Source: Bigelowiella natans CCMP2755
Taxonomy: Eukaryota > Cercozoa > Chlorarachniophyceae
Direction of reading: 5' to 3'
DNA: 64,000 bases
Assembly: GCA_000320545.1 (NCBI GenBank)
Contig: ADNK01002621.1
Location: 62,001-126,000, forward strand
A model generated the notes under the pieces. The model was not told the DNA's origin. It was given only the letters and a program-made list of their open reading frames with translations, and did not search any database. This document shows positions 25,169 through 42,600 of the stretch, piece by piece. The position numbers and the translations under genes were made by a program. Every line of letters begins with the position of its first letter. The stretch's first letter is position 1.

Positions 25169-25990
25169 ACTACTACTACTACTACTACTGCAACTACGAT
25201 AATGACTGATAATGATGGTGATGATGATGATGATGATGTTGTCGCTCAATAACTTACTTCAGTGGCAACAGCAGTTGCAACTACTACTTGTAACTTTACA
25301 TGCTACCGCACGGTTACAGTAAGCATTGTGATGATGAATGCGATTGTAGTCGCAGTTATCGTTGATGCATCCTCTTGTTGTATTTTTACCTGACCAGTAG
25401 CCTTGATTTTCCCTTGATAACTTATCAACACCCAGTCTCCTGCCTGAGCTCCACGGGAACCTTCAAGACCGTCTGGTGCATGTTGTCATGTTGTATTCAT
25501 AAAAACAGTGACTAAAGCTAGATAATGTATCAGTGTAAGTTCATGGACTCCTCTTTCTCTCTTCAGTACTACTTCTTGATATTTCGATTAGCAGTGGTGC
25601 CAAAAAACGCGATGATCGCGAATACTGTGATGAACGTGGAAATGAATAACCTTTGATGGTGGACACAGTTACTCCCCCAACGTCAACATCTGCCCCCGCT
25701 GCCTTCCTTGCTTTGAGGATTGCCATTGGCATCAACGATGTTAACAATCCAACTGATTTGAAGACATTTCTACGACGATGAGCCTGTTGTTGTATGCAGA
25801 AATCAGTACAGGGTGCATATGTATACCATTCTCTCTCTCCCTCCCTCTCTCTTAAAAGGGGGGGGATTGGAGATGTAAGAACATACAATACACAAATTAT
25901 CTGAATCAATGCGAAAAAATCGCCCACACATTGAAATCAGGATGTCAATTATGATGGGAAAGCAGCTACCACCTGTGGTATTATAATCTC

Positions 25991-26023
<33 letters not shown>

Positions 26024-26449
26024 GCCACTTGCTTTACAACGAAGTTTCTTGTTCATCATATACTGTGGCTTTAGGCGAGCTGTTATGAATTTATCATAGT
26101 ATTTATGATTCTAACTTATTATACTCGAAGATTTGGTGCCGACAACTACTACTACTACTAATAATAATAATAATAATAATAGGAAACATCGCTATTTTGA
26201 TAATATTTACATGCTGCGCATTAACATGAAAATGTTGGTGGAGGCTTACCTGCTGTTGATCGTGACGTTGAAATTAGCCTGCGTGATGCCACAGCACCTA
26301 AGGGACCAGACGTTTCCATACGGAAGAAGTAAACGAGTCACCACATGAGTAATGTTATGTATGTGGTAAAATCGAAGAATACCTAATGACCCCGGCAGCA
26401 GCATTGCAGCAATTGCAATCCGGGCAAGACAGATGATTCGGCAATTCAT
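23722..26449 (-). CDS. FKBP-type peptidyl-prolyl isomerase, probably thylakoid lumen
   Basis: Exons: 26449-26383, 26297-26250, one or more unresolved (26249-25784), 25783-25651, 25472-25390, 25060 to about 25030, 24588-24521, 24209-24161, 24062-23990, 23841-23722. Exon 1 encodes a hydrophobic signal-like segment (LARIAIAAMLLPGSL). Exon 2 is Ser/Arg-rich like a plastid transit peptide. The 25783 exon has HRRRNVFKSVGLL, a twin-arginine-like lumen signal before a hydrophobic run and an Ala-rich cleavage region. The isomerase domain reads GDWVLISYQGKI, VFDSTRG, NPQPGIVSGLYKAIEGM, KVGEIRKADISAAEGYG, then ARSDLEYEIQILRM. It matches plastid-lumen FKBPs, where the active-site Trp is often replaced, as here (Leu). 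The three-part leader is my inference. The exact donor of the VFDST exon and the missing leader exon are open. Confidence 0.88.
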
Positions 26450-27197
26450 TGGAAGAGCAGTCGTTATACTTATTTCGGAGGAAAGAAGGGGGATGGATTC
26501 TAAACCAACGAACGCCAAGAAGATGTAGAATGGTTACCAATGGCGGTCAAGAGCGAGCAGGTGGTCACGTGGCAGCGACGTGTGGCTACTTGTCATTTTT
26601 TAATCGAGAGAATATGTGAAAGAGACTGGATCTGTATGTTTTCGGAAGTATTGAAAAATATATGTTCCACAATTAAACCGGATACTTTAGACTAGATATT
26701 TACTGGGCATATTTAGTGAATGAATGGATGAGCTTGAGACTAGATAAGAGTATGAAATTGGTCTAGTGGTTTCCAAGTTGTATCCATGTCGTAATGATAA
26801 TACGGTATGCTTTTCGATGTCGTTTAAACAAGGATGATATTTTTTAAGCATTATTTATTATTGTGAGCAGCAGTGGGTATTAGTCGCAGTTATTTTTAAC
26901 CAATTTTATATAGAGTATCTTCGCGAAGATTCGCTTTTTTTGAAAAAAAATTCAGCCTCCTTTTTCCAATTTTGTAGTCTAGAATCTTAGACGTCGAGAC
27001 AAAAAGGGACTACTTTCCCATATTTACACAGAATACGTGAGCAAAGGAAGAAAGCCATATCTCAAGCACGTTTGAGGCGTCGTTCGTGCTCTCTGTCCCT
27101 CCGAGAGAAAAAGAGAGGGGGGAGGGGAGAGGCAAAGACAGAGAGCACGAATAAACTGGAACATTAAAATAGTACTTCTGCTCTAGCAACCACTGCC
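26450..27197. promoter_or_regulatory. Divergent promoter region between FKBP and phosphoesterase genes
   Basis: 748 bp between the two ATGs. It holds a perfect 14-bp palindrome, ATCTTCGCGAAGAT, at 26918-26931 and a hairpin at 27083-27151 described separately. No exon is seen. Confidence 0.45.
27083..27151 (+). promoter_or_regulatory. Perfect 15-bp hairpin just upstream of the phosphoesterase ATG
   Basis: TTCGTGCTCTCTGTC at 27083-27097 is followed by its exact reverse complement, GACAGAGAGCACGAA, at 27137-27151. The 39-nt purine-rich loop is mainly GA and GGGG. The structure ends 46 nt before the start codon at 27198, so it could lie in the 5' untranslated region or the core promoter. Confidence 0.75.
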
Positions 27198-30102
27198 ATG
27201 CATCTTCTCGTCAACGCGCTGATGGTAATTGCGACTACCATTGCGTCCGAAAACCTTGGGGAAGGTCATGGCAATGGTTTCGATTGGAAAGAGCAACTGG
27301 GAGACCCTAACAAGGCAGGGACACATGCTGAGGAGTTCGCATCCATGTTTAACCTGCTGGATCATGACAAAGATGGGAAAGTTCATATGTGGGAGGCTGC
27401 TGGGGGTTTAGGAATAAGAAGTGAAGCTGCAGCAAAACGTGTTCTCGAGCGTCTAGGTGGCCTCTCCTCTACAGAGAGCGGCATTATCTCTACGATGAGG
27501 AAGTATCAATACCATGACATTCCCCCTGTCCCTGACCACCCATCTATTTTCATAGACCGTATCGTTTTCAAAGCACGAGAGAGTTTACTTAACAGTCAAG
27601 GAGAGCAATATGATGATGATACTGGTGATGTCATCCTTGATGTTGTGGTGGAACTACGTGACTATTTTGAAAAATATAAATGCGACGATAGAGCTCCCCC
27701 CGATATTACTGGTGACTCATCAATGTCCAGTATGCCGTCGTCGAGCTTAACATGCGGAGAAATGGTGAACAGAGAAGACCCTTCGACCGATGAGGTCTGT
27801 GCCGTACTTGTCAACGCTGGATTTTGCCGATTCACTTGCAGCGTATGTGTAAAAGAAGACCACGACAACAGAAATCAAGGGAAAGGAGCAAGAACGACTG
27901 AAGCTGCACGTCCGGGAGAGGATGCGGAGGAAGAAGAGGGAAAGAGAATGATTGGAACATATCGTATTATTACCAGTCCTTCAGCGATGCAAAGGGTCGA
28001 TGATGCGACGGGAATTGAAGAGGAGCTTACAGTTCTTGTGACGTCTGACTGGCACTCTGCCCCTTGGTATCAAATTGATGGAAAGGGAATGGTGGGCGAC
28101 GCGGTGACTCGTTATCGTAACTGCACCTACCAAAATATGTGGAATTGCTTTGAAGCAACTGGAGACGATGCAGTAAATTGCCTACTCACCGGCAGGTAAT
28201 CAATGAAGAACAAGACCATATTTTTCCTATCCTCGCTCCTCTTTGTGTCTCTCTGTGTGATGATTCACCTCCTCCTCTATGACACCTTACACCTTACATC
28301 TTCTTATAAGGCACGACCCTCCAAGATCCTTCATACAATCGCATTTTGATGGTAATACACTTACTCCTGGCCTCGTCTCCTTCTTCATTGAATATATCTG
28401 TATATTTGAACAACTTGTTCCTACGACGATCAGGATATTTTATGGCTGCATTTGGTGTAAAGGACGATATCCGTGCTATGCATGAGCAGAAAAACGTGAT
28501 TTTCTTCATAGGAGACACTCAAGTTCATGCCGTCTCTGACAAGTAATAAATAAATAGATAAATTCCCATAATTAAATAATACGTGGACGCTCATGTGCAT
28601 AAAACTTAATAAATGCTACCCATTCATGTATGTATATAATTCCGTCGTCCGTTCCACTCGTTATCATCTCCACCACCACCACCATTATCATCATCATCAT
28701 CATCACCACCATCGTTATCAGATGGTTAAATGGAATGACACCGTGGGTAGTCGAACAAGATATTGTCAATGCAACTCTTTCAGACATCCTCAGGTATGTT
28801 TCATATCAAACTCATTTTCCCTCGAATCGTTGCTAGACTTAGCAGCAGCCGTAGGCTTGGTCTTCTCCATATGATTTTCCACAAGCGTACCATCCCCCCC
28901 CCTTAATTCCCAATGGCTTCCTGCAAAGTGTTCATCTAACCATACATCATGGACCAGAGTATGCATTTACAGCCGCACAAATAACCATTCCAACATTGAC
29001 TAAGTGCTGCCCCAACACGAACCCAAAAAGGCACTGGAGTGCTGAAGAGGTGTTCTTTACTCCTGGAAATAATGACGGGCCTCACAATGCGATCTTTGTG
29101 GAACAAGATAACGGCACTAAGGCGTGGGCGCGACTACTGATAGACAATAGCATTGTGACAAATTCACTCGGATGGAACTACACCAGAACCCTCTCTGAGG
29201 GAGAGGAGATTAAGAATGTGTCTCAAGTAGATTTCTTCCGCCATACGGGTTACTATGTGAAGAAACTTCCTTATCTTCGTGGCCCCCCCTGCGTCGGTAA
29301 TGGTGATGATAATCAGTGCGGGGGATGTTTCGCGATTATTACCAACACTAACTTGGGACTACATCACTTTGATCAAATGCAAGCATTATATGCTGACCTT
29401 GAGAGAATAGAAGGAAACCAAGGAATTGCTTATCTGCTCGGTCATCATCCGTGGATTGCACCTAAAATGATCCCCTCTCGCTACCAACATCTAATGAGAG
29501 GCGTGCTAAGTGGTCATATACACCAAGCGGAAACTACAACCCCACCCCCTGAGCTGTTCACTCAAGTTCCTGCAATATCTCAAAATGCCGAGGACACCGC
29601 TTTTTACATTGCGAAGATAGCATCATCATCATCATCACCATCATCAGAAGATCAATATCGTATATCGGTGGACTACAACAGAGATCTTTTCGTGTACCAA
29701 GGCGAAGCAGGAGCAGCTCCAAATTCAACCATGTGGCAGCTGAGGGATCAGGGCGGATCAGAAAATCATCGTAGCCATCACCAAAAGCTTATGTTAATAA
29801 TTATAGGCTCTGTTGCCGTTCTGACCTTGATCATCATTGGTGTAATAGTTGCTATTATACGACGGTATCAGCGCCACCGACTCTCACAGTGGGGTTCTGT
29901 AAACAACCTTGAACCAAGTGTTACTACTGTGGAAGAGGTGCGAACAGCAGAGCGACTACCACATCGACATCATCTACGTCAACAGCACCAAGTTGAGGAG
30001 GAGGAGGAGGAGGAAGAGGAAACTCTAGGAAGTCCGTTAGCAACGTCCCGTACATTTGCTCTTCAGAACCACCCGAATCAATTGAATACAGCGAGTCAAT
30101 GA
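27198..30102 (+). CDS. Membrane-anchored calcineurin-like metallophosphoesterase with N-terminal EF-hand
   Basis: Five exons close in frame (797 residues): 27198-28195, 28311-28351, 28434-28542, 28722-28793, 28929-30102. A short hydrophobic N-terminus (LLVNALMVIATTIA) looks like a signal peptide. DHDKDGKVHMWE near residue 55 is an EF-hand loop. Metal-site blocks follow the acid-sphingomyelinase-like order: SDWH, a DPP segment, FFIGDTQ, PGNNDG, LLGHHPW and SGHIH. The TM segment (about residues 694-716, LMLIIIGSVAVLTLIIIGVI) is followed by a basic stop-transfer sequence and a disordered tail with a Glu run. The catalytic domain should thus face the lumen or outside (type I topology). The usual GNHD is GNND here, and GDxx lacks a second acidic residue. 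The substrate is unknown; sphingomyelin- or nucleotide-type phosphodiesters are possible. Confidence 0.92.
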
Positions 30103-30249
30103 AAAGGAACTTATTCTTGCTTTGTTGCACCGAGCGTGCATGTTTGAAATTTTATTATTTTGATATTGGTAACATATCTCTAGAACTTGAGCATCCTTGT
30201 ATATTGCAGGCATTTGACAATTATAACTTGAAATCCTGAAAACATCTTG

Positions 30250-30785
30250 TGTGCATTCGCATGATCCACGCATTGCATCTGAGAACCATGCTTAACTTTG
30301 GACAATTCATAATCTTGCCTGCACGGTCTAGCGGTGTGTCGTTTATTGGTGAGTATGAATTGTCTCGCGTGCTGATTCGATTTACTCTTATTTACTTAGT
30401 GGCTGTGTGAGCTCGGACGCGCGCCGATTTACGCCAAAATTGCAATACTACGCGCTATTTTCCGTATGCGCAAAGTATCTAGTTTTGTCTGTATTATATA
30501 TATAGTCTCCAGCACTAGCTAGCTAGAGCAAGCAGGCTAGCAGGCTACTGTCAAAGCTACTCATCGATTCATGTCCTTTCTAGCTTTACTCGATTCATTC
30601 TGTCAAATATTCCTTCGGCAAAGTTTTCGTGCATGTATCATGCTAGCCTGTGGCTTGTTAAATATGCGCAAGCGATGTAGCAAAATCGATCATACACTTA
30701 TTACAGAGACGCCATTGCCATGTCGCGCTAAGCAGAAGCTTTTCATTACTACGCATACTAAATGGTTCACCATCCATTGACATAA
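30250..30785. other. Convergent intergenic island E (CTAG/GCATGC-rich)
   Basis: It lies tail-to-tail between the phosphoesterase and methyltransferase genes. It contains CTAGCTAGCTAG at 30515-30526, the repeat AGCAGGCTAGCAGGCTA just after, and CCTTTCTAGCTTT at 30575-30587, the word also found in islands C and D. No exon is seen. Confidence 0.7.
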
Positions 30786-30791
30786 TGCATT

Positions 30792-33161
30792 CTAAGTGCA
30801 ACAATCCTCGGCCCGAGCCGCAACAAGCACGTACGTGTTCGGTACCGGTCTTGGAAGACGAGGAGGAGGAGGAGGGCGTGAACTTGGGGTGGTGTTGGTG
30901 GTGGTGCCGGAGGTTCCATTGGTACCGATGGTATTCATCCTCAACGAAGTACCAGCACTACGGTTATTATGCTTTGCTGATGTACGAGTTGCATCTAGCA
31001 TATATCCGCCAACTCCTCTCGGATAACATGCGTTTGGATCAAGACCCCTCTCAATGACCTACGTGCACATCACGATGGTTACTACATTAATCATGATTTG
31101 CCTTTCGTCGTGTCTTACATTATCATCATCCACTACGTGCGTATTCACCACCATAATTAGCACGTGTTTTACCACCACTGCCACCTTAAAAAGCAAGGGT
31201 ACATACCTTCCAGCCCAAGCCGTTGAAGTATTTCTCATCGTCATTGGGGGGGGGGCAACTCCATCTAATGTAGCATCAAGATGATGTCCCATAGTATCTG
31301 ATTTGACATCTGTTGATTGATTACTACCTTCTTTCGTCGTCGCCCATAGTTTCTTTCTTCGCCTTCGTGTCCTGTTCTGTGATGATCGATTGTAGTGCGG
31401 ACTGTTGATGTTATAAAGTAATATTTATGAAAGTCGTATCAAACAACATAGGAAGAAGAAGAAGAAGAAGATGCAATATTTAGATTCGAACCAATATGTA
31501 CAGCTGCTAGCGGCAGCACCTGAATAGCTTGCTCTTTGTTGCAAGGTTTCTTCTGCTTTTGTTCCTGGAGACTACCACTGTTTCTATTGCCTCCGTCTGT
31601 TCTGCTGCTGCTGCTACTGCTGCTTAGACTGGTAGCGGTACTCCTTTTAGAATCACCGAGGCTCTCCATCTTTCCTGCGTTGTTTCATTGTTGTTGATGA
31701 AAAAGAAAGTGCTACAACGAAGACAATCCTAGGCTTTATATTTATATTTTTCTAAGCAAGGCTGACGACACGGTGTAATCATCGGTGGTATTTGTCCTTG
31801 TACTTGCTTGTTTTTTGCTGCTGTGACGATGTGGGCATTATTCATGCTAATCATTAACAACGTACTCAGAAGCTCATTGAGACCGATTTTAACGACAGCG
31901 CCCTTTGTTGCACTACAGCTGCTGCTGCTTTTCGTAACAACCTACAAAACACACATCCAAAGCAGCATCAGTAATCACATACAGGCTTGCAATATGCTTT
32001 TGATATCACGGAGGAGACTCAGTAGCAAGTCTAATTATTGTTGCTGTCGCTGTTTTACCGTTGTTGCGAATTTGGATCCTTTTCCAGATATTGCTAGGGC
32101 TGCTTTCAGTACCCTCTCGGCCTGAATTCATCCAAACTACGATGGTCAATCGTTGGGACCATTGTTGTTCATATTCATACGTCACACGTCATCATCGTCA
32201 TCATCATCACCATCACCATCATTATCATCCCAAAGCGACGACAATCTGATGGGGAGGACATCATGAGCAAGTTTGGATAATGCACTACAAATTTCTATGC
32301 AAAACTATCATACCGCGAAAGACGTTAGATGCGGCAGAAAAGCTTCACAAACCCATGCTGTTGCAATGTTTTTCCTGATAAATAATAATAATAATAATAA
32401 TGATAATAATAATAATGGTATTGGTGAGAAGCAACGACCCGAGGGAGGAGGAGGACAAGGGCATGATGGAATCCACATCAGTACTCTCAAATAGTCAAAG
32501 ATGGTGATGATTGATAAGGATGGGATAGCGTGAACGTAATAAATTGAACATTCATGTTGTTGTTACCATTATCATTTTCATTTATATCATCGCATCATTC
32601 TTTCATCGTGACCACCTAAATCCTTTCTCTATGAGAGCTTTGGTCCATTTACAATATCCTCCCCCTCCTCCTCCTCCTCCTCCTCCTCCTCCTCCTCCTC
32701 CTCCTCCTCCTTTGCTGCTGCTGCTGCTGCTACTACTGATAATGGCATCAGTGCCTTTGCTACCACCATCGTCGTCAACATCGTGATTATCGTTTTTCGT
32801 GACATCGGAGCCAACAAGAACAATTCCATTCGATAGTTCCTCCTATCAATAATGATCACAGACGGACGACAACAACAGCAGCAGGACATTTGGTAAGATA
32901 TTATTCTTAATCAATCAACCTTATAACTACTACTACTACTACGACCTTTATAACTACTACTACTACTACGACCTTTGATCTCCCACCGTCATTTCCTAAG
33001 TGATGGTCCAAGATGATTTGTTTTACCTGTGATATCTTATAGAAGATAGGGGAGGAGGAGAGGAAGAAGAAGAAGAAGAGAAGAAGAGGAAGCAAGATGA
33101 ATAGAGAACAGAAGAAGCATATGATTTGATGGATTACCCTTTATTGACATCATTCTCTTTC

Positions 33162-33203
<42 letters not shown>

Positions 33204-34188
33204 GGTGCTACTACAAACGGACGTTCGTACTACCTCTGGCAGGTCAATTTCGAAGAATATCACATTCTTCTCGATCCTGTTATTGTTGTTGTTGTTGTTG
33301 TTGTTGTTGTCGTCTTCGTTCCTGAGCGATGATAGCCAGCGGGAGAGTCTCACACTTCTATAGTCAAATCCGGCGCCTAAGATCACTACTTGGATTGTGC
33401 TCGATGACGACGATGATGATGATGGAATGGGTGCTATAGCTCCTGCCTTATTTCCTTCTCTTTTACAATTGTTTTCGCTGATGAATTCCTTAACGAAGTC
33501 ATCAAAATACCGGGCCCTTAAGTGAGTAGAACGGAAGGCTGCCGTGCCATCTCGTGGGGGTGGGGGCATATGTTCAATCGAGCTGTGAAATTATCGTCGT
33601 CGAGGGAGAAATAAATATGCTGTATTATTATTATCATGGCTATTGTCTCATAATCATCATACAACAGCCATAAGATATATAGTCATCTCAAAGGAACGTA
33701 TATTACATAATCCTATAATATTATTACTACTACGATTTACAAGAGGATGGTTTCTTTTCCTGCACTCAATGCTGCTATAGGATCTTCGAGCAATGCCTCT
33801 GTAAACAACAAGAACAGTGATAAATCACCACCGTTGGAGGAACAGCACCCATTCGCCACATCATCACCACTATCATCATCATCATCAACAACAACAACAT
33901 CATCAACAGCAACAATATTCCTATCAGCATCATCGGCATCCTAATCTCCATTTGTTTTCTCAACCATGCATTTCTCTTTGATGTCTCCTCACCTTTCTCT
34001 CCTCTTGCCACTTCCAATGCTCTTGATGCAGCGGAATCTTTGGCCTTTTTGGTAAACAAATAGGGTATCATAGAATGCAGTGTATCTTTAGTAATCCGAT
34101 CATGATGGCTGAAGTCATCGTCATCATTATCACCACCACCATCATCATCATATAACTTCAACTACCGTTTGCCAGCAGCGTTGGACAT
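30792..34188 (-). CDS. Leucine-carboxyl-methyltransferase-family SAM methyltransferase
   Basis: Exons: 34188-34166, 34108-33993, 33798-33741, 33582-33234, 33026-32973, 32842-32767, 32357-32314, 32121-32059, 31941 to about 31890, one or two unresolved (31700-31215), 31058-30792. Family blocks in order are SAASRALEVARGEKEALLEDP (joined across two exons), HLRARYFDDFV, the SAM-binding strand VVILGAGFDYRSVRL, FFEIDLPE with the acidic ribose-binding residue, GIVLVGSDV, AWVCEAFLPHL, AISGKGSKFA, FNGLGW and the terminal NTYVLVAAR. This matches Pfam LCM (PF04072), the family of PP2A leucine methyltransferases and of many SAM methyltransferases of unknown substrate. The usual EG after the Trp motif is EA. 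A Gly run from a GGA repeat and poly-Asn and poly-Ser runs are inserted in loops. The substrate is not inferable. Confidence 0.88.
32919..32971 (-). repeat. Duplicated 26-27-nt unit containing a donor-like site
   Basis: Two near-identical copies (32919-32944 and 32945-32971) sit at the 5' end of a methyltransferase intron. On the minus strand each unit starts GTCGTAGTAGTAG and ends in TTATAAAG. The true exon end (CAAAG before GTCGTA) therefore has a look-alike at the copy boundary. Confidence 0.8.
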
Positions 34189-34391
34189 ATTGATCTGCAG
34201 AATCGTACAATTTGCTTGATTTTATGTGCAGCTCAGGCGTGGGGTAACTAAGACAAGAAGAAGAAGAAGAAGATGATGATGATGAGATATTATTATTGTT
34301 GTTATTATTATTGTAGAGGAGGAGAAGGAGAGATAGCCTTTCGATGAATTTGAAGCAAGTAATTAGATTGTTGTTGTTGTTGTTGTTGTTA

Positions 34392-34646
34392 TCATGAGAC
34401 TAGCTGTTCTGTATCTTGCATGTATTGATGAAACCTTTCAATCACAGTGCGGTATAAGCCAGGAAGTGATAGCTCGCGGCAAGATCTCACCAAGGCGTTT
34501 CTGTGATACATAATCATGAAGAATACTAAAAGGATCGATTATCAACATATCAGGGGGAGGAGAAAATAGTTGCCCAGTCTTTGATTATCATAAGATCTCA
34601 TCTTGTTTTATGAAGTACATAATATAATGAGTACTATGTATTTCCA

Positions 34647-34687
<41 letters not shown>

Positions 34688-35512
34688 CCGATACGACAAG
34701 GAAGGCAACACGTTGTTGCTGTTATTGTTGTTGTTCTTCCTTTTCTTATCGCTGCTCCTTAGCATGTACGTTATGCAAGGCGCTACTCTGGATTTCCCTC
34801 TGGGGATGATGACAACGGTATTCTTTGTAGAGAAGAACTTTAATAGTAGGGACCAACCATCTTCTTCTTCCTCACTTTCTTTCACCTCAACTGAGCAGTG
34901 GTAGTAGTATCATTGGAAGGGGTGATCATAGCACAGCAAAGTCATCAATCTCTTGATCTGCTTTCATTTATAGTAATTTACTACTACGACTACTTCTACC
35001 ACTATTACGTTTAAAAGTAAGTAACCATATCATATGGCAAGAGTTACACGACCTACCGCTGCGGAGATGATGATGCTGATGCTTAGGATTATGATGGACA
35101 AGTTCTTTCGCAAGAAGAGCTTTTCCCATTTTCTTTTTCATTGAATTATCCTGCAGCAGCACCACAAGGCCATTCCATGCATCAGCGCGGATGTACATGT
35201 ACGATCATCGAAACTCTCTTTGTTCTATTATTCTCGGGAAACCTTATCACCCTCCACAGTAGTTGTAGGGACGCTCCATACCGTACCAAAAACCTAGGAG
35301 GGAGGAGGAGGAGAAGGAGGAGGAGGAGGTTCGGTCTTTTGATTAATACAACGCTCTTAACAGGAAACGCAAAAAACTTCATAGATGCAATACCTGATCA
35401 TCAGGCACATCATCTTTGAGGTTTGCAAAAACAGGATTGTTGTCTCCGGCATCCGAAATTCGTTCTTCTACCAATTAAATAGAAATAATTATAATAATTG
35501 GCTTTATTTGCG

Positions 35513-35549
<37 letters not shown>

Positions 35550-35974
35550 TGAAGTAGCTATGCGGTGAGATAGGAAATATCATTTCACAAAATAATATGG
35601 ATTGGTTGATTGATCGATATCGATTTAATCTCATTACCCCAATCGATAGTGCTAAAGGTGAGAGCACAGTTTGGGACAAACCTACATATTATTCACGTAG
35701 ATATGATGTATTAGAATAGGTTCCATTTCGATCGCAAATTTTCGAATCATAATGGAGCTTTCTGCCTACCCTATGCCCACTCTTTTAGCTCCATCAACAC
35801 CATCGAACACATCTTTCCTGATATAGAAGAAACCTCTTATCAGAAGTCATTGATTTTCCATGCATTCGTGGTGTACATTGAAGCTCCGTAGGCGAACCAG
35901 AGAACTTCTGGCTGCTTATCCGCATCTTCACCCTCATACTCCCGATGACTCTGTCTCTGCGGTTGCTTCTGCAT
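34392..35974 (-). CDS. Gamma-glutamylcyclotransferase-like protein
   Basis: Eight exons close in frame (212 residues): 35974-35877, 35817-35770, 35681-35638, 35467-35394, 35293-35243, 35150-35057, 34890-34770, 34500-34392. The protein reads VLWFAYGASM at the family's Tyr-Gly-Ser loop, then VPNCALTFSTIDW, PVFANLKDD (the FANI block) and VFGTVWSV. Near the end come RVAPCITNAL and LSLPGLYRTVIERF. The order is that of GGCT/AIG2-like proteins, which release 5-oxoproline from gamma-glutamyl peptides. The typical YGSN is YGAS. The catalytic Glu of GGCT is not clearly identifiable in the Glu-rich segment after the acceptor at 34891, so activity is uncertain. The stop is 203 bp upstream of the methyltransferase ATG on the same strand. 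Confidence 0.85.
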
Positions 35975-36519
35975 TTTTATAGTTTGACTAATCCACCAGC
36001 GGAAGGAGAAAGGCCACACACACGTGGCCGTGCGTTCCTGTTATGAATACCTCAAAACCCGGAGTGCAAAACCGGTCATTATTCCATCGGAATAATATCG
36101 TAATATATGGAATTAGGTTTTTCCGATAATATCATCATGAAGTGATATGAAAGATATGGTAAAATATATTTATATTGATAAATATTTAGATATTTTTGGT
36201 ATATTATTTAAGCGAATTTGTAGATTACAGTGCAACAGTTGGGAACGTTCGAACATCCAAAACCCTCACCCCCCTCCTCCTCCTTGTCCACGCTGTTGTT
36301 CCCCATTGCAGCATAGCATCACCACTCCCGTCTTTCTGTCACGGTTTAGCTACTGCTGAATGCAGGCTGCACTAAATTGTCTTATTGTTGGGATCAGAAT
36401 ACTGATGTCACTTTATCTTCCTCCCCTCCTCCTACTCTATCGTTGCAGCGTCGCGCTTTAATTATCATGGGTTTCTGGAGGAGCTCTAATTATTGTGCGT
36501 ATCTTGGTGTTCAGTAGTA
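35975..36519. promoter_or_regulatory. Divergent intergenic region, GGCT-like and JmjC genes
   Basis: It holds GTTATGAATACC and a near-palindromic TTATTCCATCGGAATAA near 36080. No exon is seen. Confidence 0.35.
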
Positions 36520-42000
<5,481 letters not shown>

Positions 42001-42059
42001 AGGCTGCATAAGTGTGCATGTGTCCAAGACCAAAATATTGAGGCACAATAAACAGATAT

Positions 42060-42600
42060 TATATGCATGACATTGTCATTCGCATTTCGTCGTTACGTCA
42101 AATCTTTAACAAAGCATAACGCTTTATTGTGCCTCTGCTGCCACACATGCATCATATAATGATAGCACGCAGCAGCGCAACTGCATCACACCTTAAATGC
42201 TTGCAAGGCTTGCTATATCATGCCAGTATACTAGCTAGCTAGCTATCTAGCTATGTGGGGTTCTTTTATGTGTATCTGTGGTTTTGCATGAATGGCTTGG
42301 GCTAGTTGGGGCGAAAGCTGCATTGAGGTTCTTTACTGCATAGACAATATCACTTGGCTACTACTAGCTATAGACGTGCATTTACAGAACGGCTAGCCTG
42401 TATTTTACATATTATTTTGATGAGCGGCAATAGCTAGATAGGCGCAACAATGCTCGTAATCTTTATCAATGTAATGCTACACATTACCGAATCTGTGTCT
42501 CAAATTTCAGCGTTTATTACGCTTGCTTTACTAGACCAAATCAGACTTCATATTCACAGAAATCATCGGTTGCCATTCTCACAATACGCACCGAATAATG
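42060..42600. other. Convergent intergenic island F (CTAG-rich)
   Basis: It lies between the 3' ends of the JmjC gene and the small membrane-protein gene. CTAGCTAGCTAGCTA is at 42231-42245, followed by TCTAGCTATG, with GCTAGCCTG near 42391 and CAATAGCTAGATAGG near 42428. There is no exon and no trinucleotide tract. 42601-43516 holds GA-rich and CAT repeats and open frames without recognisable content. Confidence 0.65.

Noticed and set aside
28572-28787. Minus-strand frame within the phosphoesterase gene
   Set aside because: It is the reverse of the CAT repeat in an intron plus exon 4, which is fixed by phase on the plus strand.
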